Notes: generated from the letters alone by a model not told the origin. A DNA stretch of 64,000 nucleotides from Carposina sasakii (GCA_014607495.2 CP053170.1:9734001-9798000); one strand, 5' to 3'. Positions 20,283 through 31,546 are shown, numbered from the stretch's first letter. Numbers and translations: made by a program.

Positions 20283-22150
20283 TTCAACTCAATTTTACAC
20301 CCATTCTTGAGGATTTTCTTGACGTTTCCATTCATCATTATCATACATTATAAATTCAAAAATCATATACTAAAGACAATGACTGTATGGGCTTTGTTTC
20401 CCTTGCCTTTCCTTCGGGATAAAGTAAAAAAAATTACGTTCATGGTAGGGATGGCGATTCTTCCGAAAAAGTTCGATTTTAAATCGATTCGAATCGTGAC
20501 CTCATGAATCGATCCACAAAAAAATCGAGGTCTAAAAGATCGATTTCCAAAAAATTGATCTTTTTTCAAATTTGCTTTTACAATGTACGTATAAATCAAT
20601 TTTATTTAAAAAAAGACAAATATTATAATTAACGATCTTTTAATCAGTAAAATCAGGGAATTCGATAATAACAAATATTTTTAATAATGAATGATGACGC
20701 AATATCAATCACAGCACAGATACAAAGATTATAAATGTAACTTTTTTTTTATTGAAGAGAAGTGAGGCGAAGGAGACTAAACACACACTCATCTCGCGTG
20801 ACGTATCGATCCAATGAATCGATTCAGTACTACATATCGATTTGAAAAATCGATTTTATTGGCTCGTCAAATCGATTTTTCAATTAATCGATCTCACATC
20901 ACATCCCTAGTTCATGGTGACAGAGGGTGACAGGGGGATTCGGCGGGAAAAGCTGGAAGGGTGCAGGTGTAATTTTTTTGTGAAAATCAAAAATTGTTTG
21001 TAAATGGCTTGCATGTGTCCGTAAAGTGATGTTTTCTGGTAGATAAGTTATATTTTGATTACTTGTGCTGTGAATCTAGTGCATGTGCATGGTTTTATAC
21101 GCAGGTAAGCCGAGTGAAACTTTAGCCGGATTACGATCTCTTCATGGGCGCATGTAAGTTGTTTCTGCAATAATTTTTCATTTTGACTAACTTTACACTT
21201 GTTCTTGAGGATTTTCCCGACGTTTCCATTCATCATCATCATTATCATCCATCATTATGTTCAGAAATCATTTACTAAAGACAATGGCTGTATGGGCTTA
21301 GTTCCCCTTGCCTTTCCTTCGGGATAAACTAAACAAACAGGATTCGGCGGGAAAAGCTGGAAGGGTGCAGATGTAATTTTCTTGTGAAAATCAAAAATTA
21401 TTTGTAAATGGCTTGCATGTGTCCGTAAAGTGATGTTTTCTTGTAGATAAGTTATATTTTGATTACTTGTGATATGAATCTAGTGCGTGTGCATGGTTTT
21501 ATACGCAGCTAAGCCGAGTAAAACTTTAGCCGGATTACGATCTCTTCATGGGCGCATGTAAGTTGTTTCTGCAATAATTTTTCATTTTGACTAACTTTAC
21601 ACTTGTTCTTGAGGATTTTCCCGACGTTTCCATTCATCATCATCATTATCATCCATCATAAATTCAGAAATCATTTACTAAAGACAATGGCTGTATGGGC
21701 TTAGTACCCCTTGCCTTTCCTTCGGGATATATTTTTTTTTTTAGTTTATCCCGAAGGAAAGGCAAGGGGAACTAAGCCCATACAGCCTAATCATTGTTTA
21801 GTAAAATGTATTCTGAATTTATGATGAATGACAATGATGATGAATGGAAACGTCGGGAAAATCCTCAAGAACAAGTGTAAAGTTAGTCAAAATGAAAAAT
21901 TATTGCAGAAACAACTTACATGCGCCCATGAAGAGATCGTAATCCGGCTAAAGTTTTACTCGGCTTACCTGCGTATAAAACCATGCACACGCACTAGATT
22001 CACATCACAAGTAATCAAAATATAACTTATCTATCAGAAAACATCACTTTACGGTCACATGCAAACCATTTACAAATAATTTTTGATTTTCACAAGAAAA
22101 TTACACCTGCACCCTTCCAGCTTTTCCCGCCGAATCCCTTCGGGATAAAC
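20283..22150. repeat. Cluster of TCCCGAAGGAAAGG-family copies: direct and inverted array
   Basis: Four copies lie head to tail: a truncated one (about 20283-20431), two nearly full ones in the same orientation (about 20939-21328 and 21341-21730), and one inverted (about 21743-22150). Each full copy runs from GATTCGGCGGGAAAAGCTGG to CCTTTCCTTCGGGATAA, about 390 bp. Copies two and three are nearly identical. The short peptides in them (VGKILKNKCKVSQNEKLLQK) appear in both orientations and look like chance frames. A hAT-like MITE separates the first two copies. The family type is not determined. Confidence 0.75.
20446..20909. mobile_element. hAT-like MITE with 8-bp target duplication
   Basis: The ends are TAGGGATG at 20446 and CATCCCTA ending at 20909. 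The octamer GTTCATGG lies on both sides (20438-20445 and 20910-20917). The interior is packed with ATCGATT and its complement near both ends, a pattern typical of subterminal transposase sites. At 464 bp and without an open frame it is non-autonomous. Confidence 0.88.
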
Positions 22151-22632
22151 TAAACAAAAAAAAAAAACAATTTCCAGTTGTCTTTTTTTTATCGTGGTTT
22201 GGTTTTCTATCATCTTTTCTATTATGTACATACAAACCTTAATAATCTAAGATACAAACAAAGAATATTCTTACTCTCTAAACCAAAGAATATACTTACT
22301 CTTGCTCTAAACGATTACATACGTACGGTAGATAAAACCCAAAAAGTGGGATAATTTTGAGTTCACTTTAAATGATTACTACTTACTTACTTTCGAGCTA
22401 CGCTGATGTTGCAAGCAATAGGTAAGCAAGCATTTGGTTGCCTTAGATAATGAGGACTCCTTATTCTATGGAGGACTGTTAAAGCTCGTCGATAGGTACA
22501 AACGCACTGAACTATTCAAATAGGCCATCAGCGATAGTTATTTAGCGTCAGAACCCTCAGTACAATATTACTCCTAGACCGCACCTGTCCTTTAGACAAC
22601 GGTAAACTAAAAAGTTTAAAAAGAATACTTCA

Positions 22633-23502
22633 ATGGCACCTATTGCGACATACGTATTTCTTGACTTGGAAACCACTGGTATTCCGAAAGAAGAATTAAA
22701 TCGTACTCAAATAACTGAACTGAGCATGATTGCAGTGAAAAGAGACCATGTGCTTGACACAAGAGCTGGAGCAAGTCCTCGTGTGCAACACAAGATAACC
22801 TTATGCTTTAATCCACGAAAATTGGTCAACCCTTCCTGTACCGAAGTCACTGGCTTGTGCAACGATCTCCTAGAACACGAAACAGAATTTAATATGCAAG
22901 TTTTTACTATGCTGGACAACTTTCTTGAAGTTCTTACTAAGCCAGTTTGCTTAATAGCTCACAATGGATATAATTTTGACTATCCTATACTGCAGAGGCA
23001 CTTGGAGAAGCTGAAGGTGAAGTTTTCGGATGACCTCATGTGTGCTGATAGTTATTTTGCTTTTTATAACATTTTGGAAGCTAAAAATGTTACCAAAAAT
23101 AACAATGATGTGGCTGTGAAACCAGATGTCCTACCAGAAGACAAACAAACAGAGATAGAAGACTTTCATACAGCAGAAAACACATTATCGATGCGGGCTG
23201 TGAATGAGACTACACCAAAAAGTAAACGGCTGGTGCAGAGGTATCCGATAAAGTCTAGAGCCCGAAGACGATTTCCCTGGTGTGATGGTAAGAAACCTGC
23301 AGTTAGTTACAAATTGAAGCACATATATGAGAGGCTGCTTAACCGTGCACCTATAGACGCACATCGTGCTGAAAATGATTGTGTCATGCTTTTAGAGTCA
23401 ACTGTGGCTTTGTCAGAAGAGTTTGTTGAGTGGGTTGATAATAACCACACACCATTTTTAGACGTGAAACCAATGACAGTTGGTGTACCGTTAGGGGAAT
23501 AA
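22633..23502 (+). CDS. TREX-type 3'-5' DNA exonuclease, paralogue 2
   Basis: Intronless frame of 289 residues from ATG 22633 to TAA. DEDDh motifs: FLDLETTG (Asp11, Glu13), LIAHNGYNFDYPIL (Asp116) and DAHRAENDC (His244, Asp249). The region from motif I to shortly after motif II aligns with paralogue 1 without gaps larger than a few residues. The linker between motifs II and III is shorter, about 125 residues, basic (KSRARRRFPW), and lacks the duplicated block of paralogue 1. All catalytic residues are kept, so activity is expected. There is no polyproline loop or membrane tail as in mammalian TREX1. The two paralogues lie 11 kb apart in the same orientation, consistent with an old local duplication followed by divergence. 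Confidence 0.9.
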   Translation: MAPIATYVFLDLETTGIPKEELNRTQITELSMIAVKRDHVLDTRAGASPRVQHKITLCFNPRKLVNPSCTEVTGLCNDLLEHETEFNMQVFTMLDNFLEVLTKPVCLIAHNGYNFDYPILQRHLEKLKVKFSDDLMCADSYFAFYNILEAKNVTKNNNDVAVKPDVLPEDKQTEIEDFHTAENTLSMRAVNETTPKSKRLVQRYPIKSRARRRFPWCDGKKPAVSYKLKHIYERLLNRAPIDAHRAENDCVMLLESTVALSEEFVEWVDNNHTPFLDVKPMTVGVPLGE

Positions 23503-26132
23503 ATGAAGATATTTAATATTTTATATACCTACAGTAGGTTTATTCTTTTTGTTTGTGAAGCTTGTGGGAAATTCATTACAATATGTATTATATATTAATT
23601 ACTTGTAAATCATGCCATAGCTTCCATAACCACTGAGAATGGATGCCTACTGTGAGTTCATATATTTTTTATAGACATTTATTAATCAATAAAACAATAT
23701 AATACATAGGTTTATATGATTTTGTATGTTAGCTAAGCTATATTTTTATTTTTACTCATTTACCAAACAACTACTTGTATATTTTATTTTAATAATGACT
23801 TTTAGTAAATACTTTGATAATACTTGTTTTATTTATTAGGTATCACAAAGATACATATTAATTATTAATTATGTAATGTAACATACCTAAGTCAAATTTG
23901 TATTAATTTGGTAATGTTATAATAATGCTCAAAGAACAATTTTTTTTCCAAAATTATAGATCTCATTGGCCAAATAATTTTAAATTATTTTCTAATAATT
24001 AGGTGTATAAAATTTTTATAAAACATTTTAGCTGGTCTGATTTGTATAATAAATATTTTGTAAAGTACAATATTTTTTTTTGCATTTGTTAATGTTTACA
24101 CTTTAATATGTGTATATGTGTATTCAAACCAAGATGTTATTTTTAACCAATTCATTTATAATACAGATATTAATAATTTTAATATGAAGGTGCCTACCAA
24201 CTTAAAATTATTATTATTAAGATACTGTGATAATATGATTTTTTATTTTATATTTGATTAAATGTGTGTATGCTTTATAGTCAGAGGTCATCTTCCTGTT
24301 CACCCTGTTTTATTTCATGTAATACCTACATAGCTCCGATTAATTATCAATAAATGGGTGAATTGATTTAATTCTAACTTGTTTTATGCTTAAACAATAA
24401 AGAATATGGTCTTTTATTTGGCCCACAATAGATTAGCATAATTTTATTAATAGTTCAAAATAGTTTAATTATACTCCTCTGTAATGATCATAAACACTTT
24501 ACCAATCATATGAATTAAAAAAATAACTTGCAAAGTCAAATGTCACTTCATCTTCAAAGACGTAAAATTTATTAGGTACTTTTGATTGAACTGTGTAAGT
24601 GTGAAGTTAGTAGCAAGCTAAAGACGTTGAGCAAAATTCGAATAATTGCGTCAGTTTACGGTTCACAGAGTGTGTTTGTGCCAGTTTGGAGTATTTCCTT
24701 TGGTAAGCAATTTTTGTATTTTATTACGATATTGTATATCTCGTTAAACTGTGGTTAGAAAACCGAGTGATTTGTAGGTTAATTTTGTCAAACTTCTCTT
24801 ATTTTCAGAGGAAATAATAATTGACGAAAGTTTCGTGATATAGCTTCTAATTATGTTATAATTGTCAGCTAAAACATTAAAATCGCTAGCTAGACGTAAC
24901 ATAAATACGTACTCACAAACTTTCGCGTTTATAATATTAGTAGGATTTTAAGGCTTCTTTTCATATGTTTTAGATACTCGAGCATAATCAGACATCATGA
25001 TTTAAAAAGAAGCAAACAAGAGAAGAGAGATTTTTTACGCATTTCCGGTTAAAAATGCTCAATTGAAAGAAAAAGAAAAGCAGCACAAATTTAAAAGATA
25101 TGTCTGTAAATATACATTAGGGTAACAGAGTATTCTACAAGTATTATAAATTATTATAATTTACTTTCAAATACATCAACTGATTCTTGTAGAAAACATA
25201 TGTATATTCAGCAGTAATATGGTCAAGATTATTCCCATTTAACATCAGAATGTCATTCTCATCTATTCTAAAAAGTGTATCTTCATTGGAGATAGTAACC
25301 CTGACATAGTATTTTAAATATTAGTTTCTTGGAAATTATTGATTCTGTTCTTTGCAAGTTTTCATTACTGTTGTGCAATAATTTTTTAAGTATTTAGGTG
25401 TACTGATAGGTGTATCATTAGATAGTACTAATGAACGAAGTTTATATTTTTGTTTCATTATTGTTGCAAGTATAGTAATTATTTCTATTAGGTAAGAATA
25501 TACTGTTCTTTGAGTTTTTAATATTTGTTTAAAAATAGCCTCGAGACTGATAGGTGTATCATTAGATAGTAGGTACTGCTGTTGTTTTGTTTTGTGAACA
25601 AAGTTTTAATTTAGTTTTAGATTAAAGTGCCATAAACGTAGCTTTATAACATGATCAGTAATTGGCCTTCATGAGGTTCCATTTAGAAACTCCTGAATGG
25701 TATTAAAAACTATCCAAATACATACCTACAGTCCCCTTTCTTAGCTAAAAATCAATGACCTGTCACTTCTCTGCATTTGTCACTACTCTGCCAATAGTGT
25801 CACTCCTCTACATAGCATCATTACCGATAAATTATCAATATTGAATAATTCAAATACCGTATATTAAATACCTTCTATAATTTTACAAATTTGTTTGTTT
25901 CAATTTATGCCTTCCTTTGTTACCTTTAAGTACCAACATAAATCAAACCTGGATCAATTATTAGATACTAAATAATTGATGTTTCATTCATACAACAAAG
26001 AACTGGTTTACAAATCACCTGTCCTGAACTATGATCTACTGGGATTAAATGCTTAATTTTAAAAATAAAATATCTCTAATATGCTTAGTCAAGTTGGAGT
26101 ACCTTTCTATGTATGTGATTCTAAGTATGTCA
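23503..26132. other. AT-rich region between TREX paralogue 2 and TMEM234
   Basis: Includes the 3' flank of TREX paralogue 2 (candidate AATAAA near 23690) and probably the promoter and 5' exon of the TMEM234 gene. A splice-donor-like TTTCCTTTG/GTAAGC occurs near 24700, but no ATG lies just before it. A 27-base phrase with TGATAGGTGTATCATTAGAT is repeated at about 25405 and 25548. Confidence 0.45.
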
Positions 26133-26410
26133 TTACGCTGGGCAGGCGGGTTGGTGAGCGCAGTGTGATTTTCGGACTATGTTGTCAACACGGGAGTCGC
26201 TGCTGCCAACCTCCCGGAAACCCTTAATCGCCTCTTACGATACCCACGGGCAGGAGTAGGTATAGGTAATATTCCACACACTTCACAACACATGCTAGCA
26301 CCCTAAGATCCTGTGCTTACCCACCTGCCCAGGGTGGTGACTGGGCAAATCCCCCCTATTGCAGTAGCCTTGTAGCGTGCCCTGAGGGAGGCCTACGTCC
26401 AGCAGTAGAC
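26133..26410. repeat. Two GGACGTAGGCC-family fragments in inverted arrangement
   Basis: The plus-strand piece at about 26133-26262 (GGGCAGGCGGGTTGGTGAGC to ACGATACCCACGGGCAGG) is followed by a minus-strand piece at about 26316-26410 ending TACGTCCAGCAGTAGAC. The second ends only 50 bases before the first visible TMEM234 exon. Confidence 0.7.
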
Positions 26411-26459
26411 AGTAAAAGACTGATGTGTATGTATTTACATGACTGGTTATTTCCCCAAG

Positions 26460-26602
26460 GTCTCCTGGTGCTAACGGGCGTGCTATGGGGCTGCACCAAC
26501 CCCTTCATCAAGCGAGGCACCCGGGGTCTGCGGGAGGTCAAGTCAGGGTCCTGGGCAGGCCAGGCTTACGCTGAGGTCAAGTTCTTGCTGGGAAACTGGT
26601 CG
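26460..26602 (+). CDS. TMEM234: TMEM234 exon, first membrane helix
   Basis: The acceptor is TTTCCCCAAG before 26460 and the donor is GTAGGT at 26603. After two split-codon bases it reads LLVLTGVLWGCTNPFIKRGT and ends LGNWS. GC-rich compared with its flanks. Confidence 0.87.
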
Positions 26603-29600
26603 GTAGGTGTGATATCACATCATTGTTTCGTGTAAGACAAGCGGACGCCCAGGACTTCGTTCGTATATACTAAAGATGATCATGCAAAAAAGAACACATC
26701 CTCTAAGTTTTAGGTTTCTAAATTCAACAGTTTGTGCAAAATAAGGAATTTTGACGTTATACAAAAAGAGCGTAAGGAATTTCGGGTCATTCTCTCAGGC
26801 GATGAGCTAGCAACATGCCACTGATCATGGAAACGTGGCTATAAGGATCTCCTTCGTCATCCTACATCTCTGGCTACCCCATTTGGGGAACACATTCGTG
26901 TGTATAATGTATGTAAGCAAAATTACACGTAGATTTGTTGAGGTTGATAATATTAGATAAGTAGTTGCAATCAGCGATTATTGTTCAATTTTCGCTATGA
27001 CATTGCTTTTGAGATACCTACTATTAACGGTATCTGATAATAATGTGTTTTTACTTTTACTCAGAGTTCGAAATTATCAAGATATTTTTTTTTTTATAAT
27101 AAAATAATCCTAGCTGATTTGCCATTTAACTTCCTAAAATATTCTTTATTTAATAAATGATAATATATTTATCCTAAAGAGGGTCTCAGTTTTTCGGCAT
27201 TATTAAATAAACAGCAAAGAATAACTGACAAATATACAATTTAATCCAAAGTTGGTGTTAATGTTTGATTTTTTTTATGTGTTGCACACTGGCGGACTAA
27301 CAGGGGGGTCCGCCCCGGGCCCCACAACTAAGGGGCCTCGGATTGGCATATTTAAAAAAAAAATTCCTTGTCTATTCAGACAATGTTATTTTAACATAAT
27401 CTGCTGTAATTAAACCATTCTTCCGATCATTTACCATAATAAGTAAACGGTGTAGGTACCTAATTCATCTAAGTTCATAAGATTCATAACCAGAGGTCGG
27501 AATTAGGTAGAGTCATTTATGTACTTGCATCGAAATGTTGATATTAATGTGGACCTTCCCAGGATTTCTAATGGACAATCCCGTGTGGCCAACAATATTA
27601 CAAATAAATAATAATAAAACCCTCAGAGATAGACAAATAAAACAAAGATAATTAACATAAAATGTTTATTAGTTTGTAATTTGAGGCATATCCACTTTAT
27701 TCTTTCGCTGTATGAAATCAGTGCAAGTACATAAATGACTCTACCTAATTCCGACCTCTGTTCATAACGCATAGGGCCTGTTTGAACACTTACTGATAAG
27801 TGCCCGATATAATTATCTGACAGATATCTCTATTGACATCTCCCTCTTGTTAGTACGAACCGAAAGAGACGGCATCACACATATCTGGCGGATAAGATAT
27901 CCGGAACTTATGTGTGGTTGCTTGTTTTTTATTTGAAAGCTGTAATGTTAAAAAATATTGATTAAAATTTTAGTTTCTATCTATCTGCATTTGTTTAATT
28001 CAGTAAATCTGGAGAGCGGGCGCCAGGGGGCCCTAAAATTAAAGACCGCCCCGGGCCTCAAAAAGTCTTAGTCCGCCAGTGGTGTTGCACGTTTGGATAC
28101 GTAAATAAACTTAGATTATTATAGTGTTTGATTTTTATAATAATCAATGATAATTATCACTTCGAACCCTGCTTTTACGAGATAGATGACTACGTAGTGA
28201 CTGGATGGCAAAAATGGGGAATCGAGCCATGTGGCGTACTCTGGGGAAGGCCTACGTCCAGCAGTGGACTCCAATAGGCTGACGACGATCTACGTAATAT
28301 GGAGGCCGGTAGATAACAACGTATTCTTCCATCTCAGTACATAACACCCTGGCTGCTCAACCAAGCGGGTTCCTTAAGCTACCTGTGTGCGGTGCAGGCG
28401 GCGCCACTGTCGACGGCGGTGCCGGTCGCTAACGGGCTCGCGTTCGCGTTCACCGCCCTCACCGCCGCGGTTATAGGCGATGAGGAACCTTTGGATAGAA
28501 GTCAGTATAAGTAGTAATTATTAAAACAACTAGGTATATATTATATCAGTACCTTCGTCCGCGTGAGGGCATGGCACCCGCGCGAAACCTGTGGGTGAGT
28601 GCCTATTATCTATTACATATAATAAAAATGTAACGGATCTGTACATGGAAGATATATGAGAAAAAATATTATAGGAGACCTTTATCAACGCAATAGTACC
28701 CGGTTTGTCTGTGCGTTTGTGCACGCTAATATCAGAAACGGTTGAATCGATTTCGATGCAGTTTTCAGGAATATATTGTGACAGGTCCCACTTAACATAT
28801 AGGCTACTTTTTATCCCGGATAATTTCGACATTTTGTTTTTTCTGTAGTCCACGCGGACGGAGTCGCGGGCGTCCACTAGTCTATAATATAAAATGAATC
28901 GCTGAATGTGTTGAAGCCCAAATCTCGAGAACGGCTGAACCGATTTCGCTAATTCCTTTTTTATTCCTTGAAGTACGGTTCCCAGTGAAATGGTTCTTAC
29001 GGAGAGGAAAATTTCTTTTCTATAACGGCCGCCCACGACTTCGACCGCGTGAGGGGGCATGCGCCTGCGCAAAGCCTGGGCTAGTCGTTAGTTAATACAT
29101 ACAAACCTTCCTCTTGATTCACTCGATCTGTTAATAAAACGGCATCAAAATCCTTTGCTTAGTTTTAAAGATCTAAGCATAGGTAAATAGGGATTCAATC
29201 AACTTTGTTTCACTATAATATACACGGTGATTTTTGGTCGTCTACGTTCCCGTAAACTACGGAACCTCCCCATCATCACGATCATTTTTCTCCATAGAAG
29301 CATACCTGGGAAGTGTTTCGTTTCCATAATATTAGGTTCCAAAGTTGAGTAAATAGACCGCGTTTTTCTGCATAAATGCACATTGACGCGTGTAGCAAGA
29401 TTTTTTCACGAGAAATAACTAATATCTGTCTATAAAAAAACTAGCATAAACACTGGACACTATAAATTTCGCCCGATCAAGTAATAAAAAAAAAATCCAA
29501 AAAATTTACATCGTTTCCCAGCAATTTTTTTGGCATAAACTTACTTTATTTGATGTATATGTAGAGTACGTACCCTTCTTTAAGGGTGCCAACGAAAAAA

Positions 29601-30519
29601 CACCCTGTATAGTTATATGTATATGTGTATTATGACCGAGTCAAACACTGAAGCTGAGCCGTAGCTTATTTTTGTGACATAATAGGTCCACTGGGGACAT
29701 TCCTTTTATGACGAGAATTCAATATTTTGATTTTCTAAACCTACTCGAAGAGGGATGGCGTCAGGCAGGCAGCTGGCCGTAAAACAAACGATATACATAT
29801 AGTGAAGAAGAAGACGATATAGTATGACAATATTGTCATACTATATCGTCTTCTTCTTCACTTGCAGTCCACTGCTGGACGTAGGCCTCCCCCAGGACAC
29901 GCCACAAGGCTACTGCTACAGGGAGGTTTTGCCCAGTCACCACGCTGGGCAGGCGGGTTGGTTACTATGTATAAGGTGTTATCACTAATTTTGAAAACAG
30001 CTTATACAGGTGTTTTTTTTTTGTTACCACCCTTAGCGAAAGGTATAAGTTTATGCCAAAAAAATGCTGGGAAACGATGTAAATTTTTTTGATAACATTT
30101 TTTAAATTACTTGATCGGTCGAAATTTATAGTGTCCAGTGTTTATGCTAGTTTTTTTATAGACAGATATTAGTTATTTCTCGTGAAAAAATCTTGCTACA
30201 CGCGTCAATGTGCATTTATGCAGAAAAACGCGGTCTATTTACTCAACTTTGGAACCTAATATTATGGAAACGAAACACTTCCCAGGTATGCTTCCATGGA
30301 GAAAAATTATCGTGATGATGAGATTCCACAGTTTTCGGCAACGTTGACAACCAAAAATCATTCTGTATAAGGTGTTTTCACTAATTTTGAAATATAGATA
30401 GAATATAGAAAATGTTAATGCATCTTGTAATTTTTGTTTCTCTGGTCGCAGGTTCGATTCTCGGCGTGGCGCTCATAGTGGCGGGGACTGCTTTATGTTG
30501 TTTGGACAGACCGATGTGA
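26460..30519 (+). CDS. TMEM234: TMEM234 homologue, three C-terminal exons
   Basis: Exons 26460-26602, 28338-28500 and 30452-30519 join in phase (one base carried in, then 0, then 1) and stop at TGA 30517-30519. The joined product carries the features of the small four-helix TMEM234 family (human about 140 residues): LWG.T.P..KR, then W..PWLLNQAGSL.Y, then AVPVANGLAFAFT with GDEE, and a last helix GVALIVAGTALC. It is a predicted multi-pass membrane protein distantly related to drug/metabolite transporters; its molecular role is not settled. About the first ten residues should come from an upstream exon that I could not find; it must end leaving one base. The introns are packed with transposons, including the nested hAT elements at 27287-28081 and repeats 50 bases from acceptors. 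Confidence 0.88.
26795..26912 (+). repeat. CTTCCGTGC-family SINE-like fragment
   Basis: Contains CAGGCGATGAGCTAGCAAC, GAAACGTGGCTATAAGGATC and GGGAACACATTCGTGTGTAT, the 3' part of the family. It lies in a TMEM234 intron. Confidence 0.55.
27287..28081. mobile_element. hAT-like element with 8-bp target duplication, carrying a nested MITE
   Basis: The ends are CACTGGCGGACTAA at 27287 and TTAGTCCGCCAGTG ending at 28081. GTGTTGCA occurs on both sides (27279-27286, 28082-28089). Inside each end are GC-rich phrases (GTCCGCCCCGGGCC and its imperfect complement). No transposase frame is visible. It contains the element at 27491-27760, which therefore arrived later. Confidence 0.88.
27491..27760. mobile_element. 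hAT-like MITE (CAGAGGTCGGAATTAGG family), copy 1, nested
   Basis: It begins CAGAGGTCGGAATTAGGTAG and ends with the complement at 27760; the inverted repeats continue about 40 bases (AGTCATTTATGTACTTGCA). TTCATAAC flanks both sides exactly (27483-27490 and 27761-27768). The second copy is at 45582-45862 in the opposite orientation. Confidence 0.9.
28226..28284 (-). repeat. GGACGTAGGCC-family short fragment
   Basis: Minus-strand end of the family (GGCCTACGTCCAGCAGTGGA). It stops about 50 bases before the acceptor of the next TMEM234 exon. Confidence 0.6.
28338..28500 (+). CDS. TMEM234: TMEM234 exon, second and third membrane helices
   Basis: The acceptor is CCATCTCAG before 28338 and the donor is GTCAGT at 28501. 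It reads YITPWLLNQAGSLSYLC and later AVPVANGLAFAFTALTAAV, ending GDEEPLDR with one base over. GC-rich. Confidence 0.9.
28540..29090. repeat. GCGGACGGAGTCGCGGGCG-family repeat block
   Basis: About 28614-28886 aligns with 44909-45222: both carry TGTACATGGAAGATAT, GAGACCTTTATCAACG, TGACAGGTCCCACTTAACAT and GTCGCGGGCGTCCACTAGT. Flanking bits (TTCGTCCGCGTGAGGGCATG, TTCGACCGCGTGAGGGGGCA) belong to related copies. The family is common in insects of this kind and may be a truncated retroposon. Confidence 0.6.
29223..29607. mobile_element. TA-flanked mariner-like MITE, copy 2
   Basis: The ends are TA-CACGGTGATTTTT (29221) and AAAAAACACCCTG-TA (29609). The interior matches 9322-10213 (less its insert) in the same orientation, and 30007-30365 in reverse. 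Confidence 0.75.
29801..29862. repeat. Perfect 62-bp palindrome without spacer
   Basis: The 31 bases of 29801-29831 are followed directly by their exact reverse complement at 29832-29862. The arm begins AGTGAAGAAGAAGACGATAT and the centre is GACAATATTGTC. Symmetry stops at the next base on each side. It lies between two inverted copies of the TA-flanked MITE and immediately before a GGACGTAGGCC repeat. Confidence 0.92.
29863..29960 (+). repeat. GGACGTAGGCC-family fragment
   Basis: Starts TGCAGTCCACTGCTGGACGT directly at the edge of the 62-bp palindrome and runs to CGCTGGGCAGGCGGGTTGGT. Confidence 0.7.
30007..30365. mobile_element. TA-flanked mariner-like MITE, copy 3 (inverted)
   Basis: TA precedes CAGGTGTTTTTTT at 30007 and follows CATTCTG at 30365. 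It is the reverse complement of 29223-29607 with modest divergence. Confidence 0.75.
30452..30519 (+). CDS. TMEM234: TMEM234 last coding exon, fourth membrane helix
   Basis: The acceptor is TCTGGTCGCAG before 30452. The split codon AGT leads into SILGVALIVAGTALCCLDRP and TGA at 30517-30519. The match to the family's final helix (GM.LT.IGI.LC) is clear. Confidence 0.87.
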
Positions 30520-31546
30520 CGGAGGTGCTTTAGATATAGTATATACTTACATTGTATGACCAAGTTCCTGTGCTGATGCAGGGCTTCACTAGAATACATC
30601 AGCTGCATCTCCTTCCGTGCATGTCGTAGGAGTCGACTAGAAACTCTGGCATTCTCTCAGGCGATACGCTACCAACTTGTCACTGATGACTTACATCTGA
30701 CCTAAATCTGACTGCTAAACGTGGCAAAGGGATTTCCTTTAAGATCCTGCAGTTCTGGCTTCCCCTTTATTTTATTTATTTATTTTTATTTATTTCGGAA
30801 AACAAACAGTGTACAAATTAAAAAAAGTAACTATTAAAATAACACAAAACCATTTAAATGTTTCCACATATATGTATCTAGGTAATTAGAAATAGAAATA
30901 GGAAACAGCCATGTGTAGGTATATGTCAGTTACTAGATTTATTTATAAAGTCGATAAATAATACCTAGTGTGTTTATAAATACGATGTTAAAGGATTTGA
31001 ATTTGAAAAAATTCTCTATTTTGTGGATAGGTTCTGTATAAATTGTGGGTTTATTTTCATTATAATAGTATTTCGCTTAATATACCCCTTCTATTACACC
31101 CTGTATAGATGAATAATAAATACCATTGAGATTATAATATGTTTTATTGTATATCTACAGTTCACTGGTGTTTTCATATTGCACTACAGTTTAAAAACTA
31201 AATATATATCATTTATTTTTATTACATATAACCAGACTCTATTTATGTGATAATTAATTATTTGTAACTTAATCCTTTTTTTTTTTAATAAAAGCAGATA
31301 TTTTAATTAAATGCATTCCTTTACAAGACTAAGGTGTTTCGAATTTCAGACGTTACTCTTTTTGGAAGTTGAATGGAAATCAAATGATGTTCGAATGGGC
31401 ACCTGTAGACTGATTACGTAACTTGCAAAAGCTGAGCCAAAGCGATGCGATCGCGTAAATTGTGAGTTTGACGTATGTGTGGCGACGTGCTAACCTCCTA
31501 CTTACACACTTATTTAGATTATTAATTTGCATAAATCATCATCATC

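Noticed and set aside
20307..22025. Small proteins with VGKILKNKCKVSQNEKLL
   Set aside because: They occur in each copy of a repeat in both orientations and are short; chance frames in a non-coding repeat.
24600..24700. First coding exon of TMEM234 ending at TTTCCTTTG/GTAAGC
   Set aside because: There is a donor-like site but no ATG in the preceding 100 bases in any frame; at most a non-coding 5' exon.
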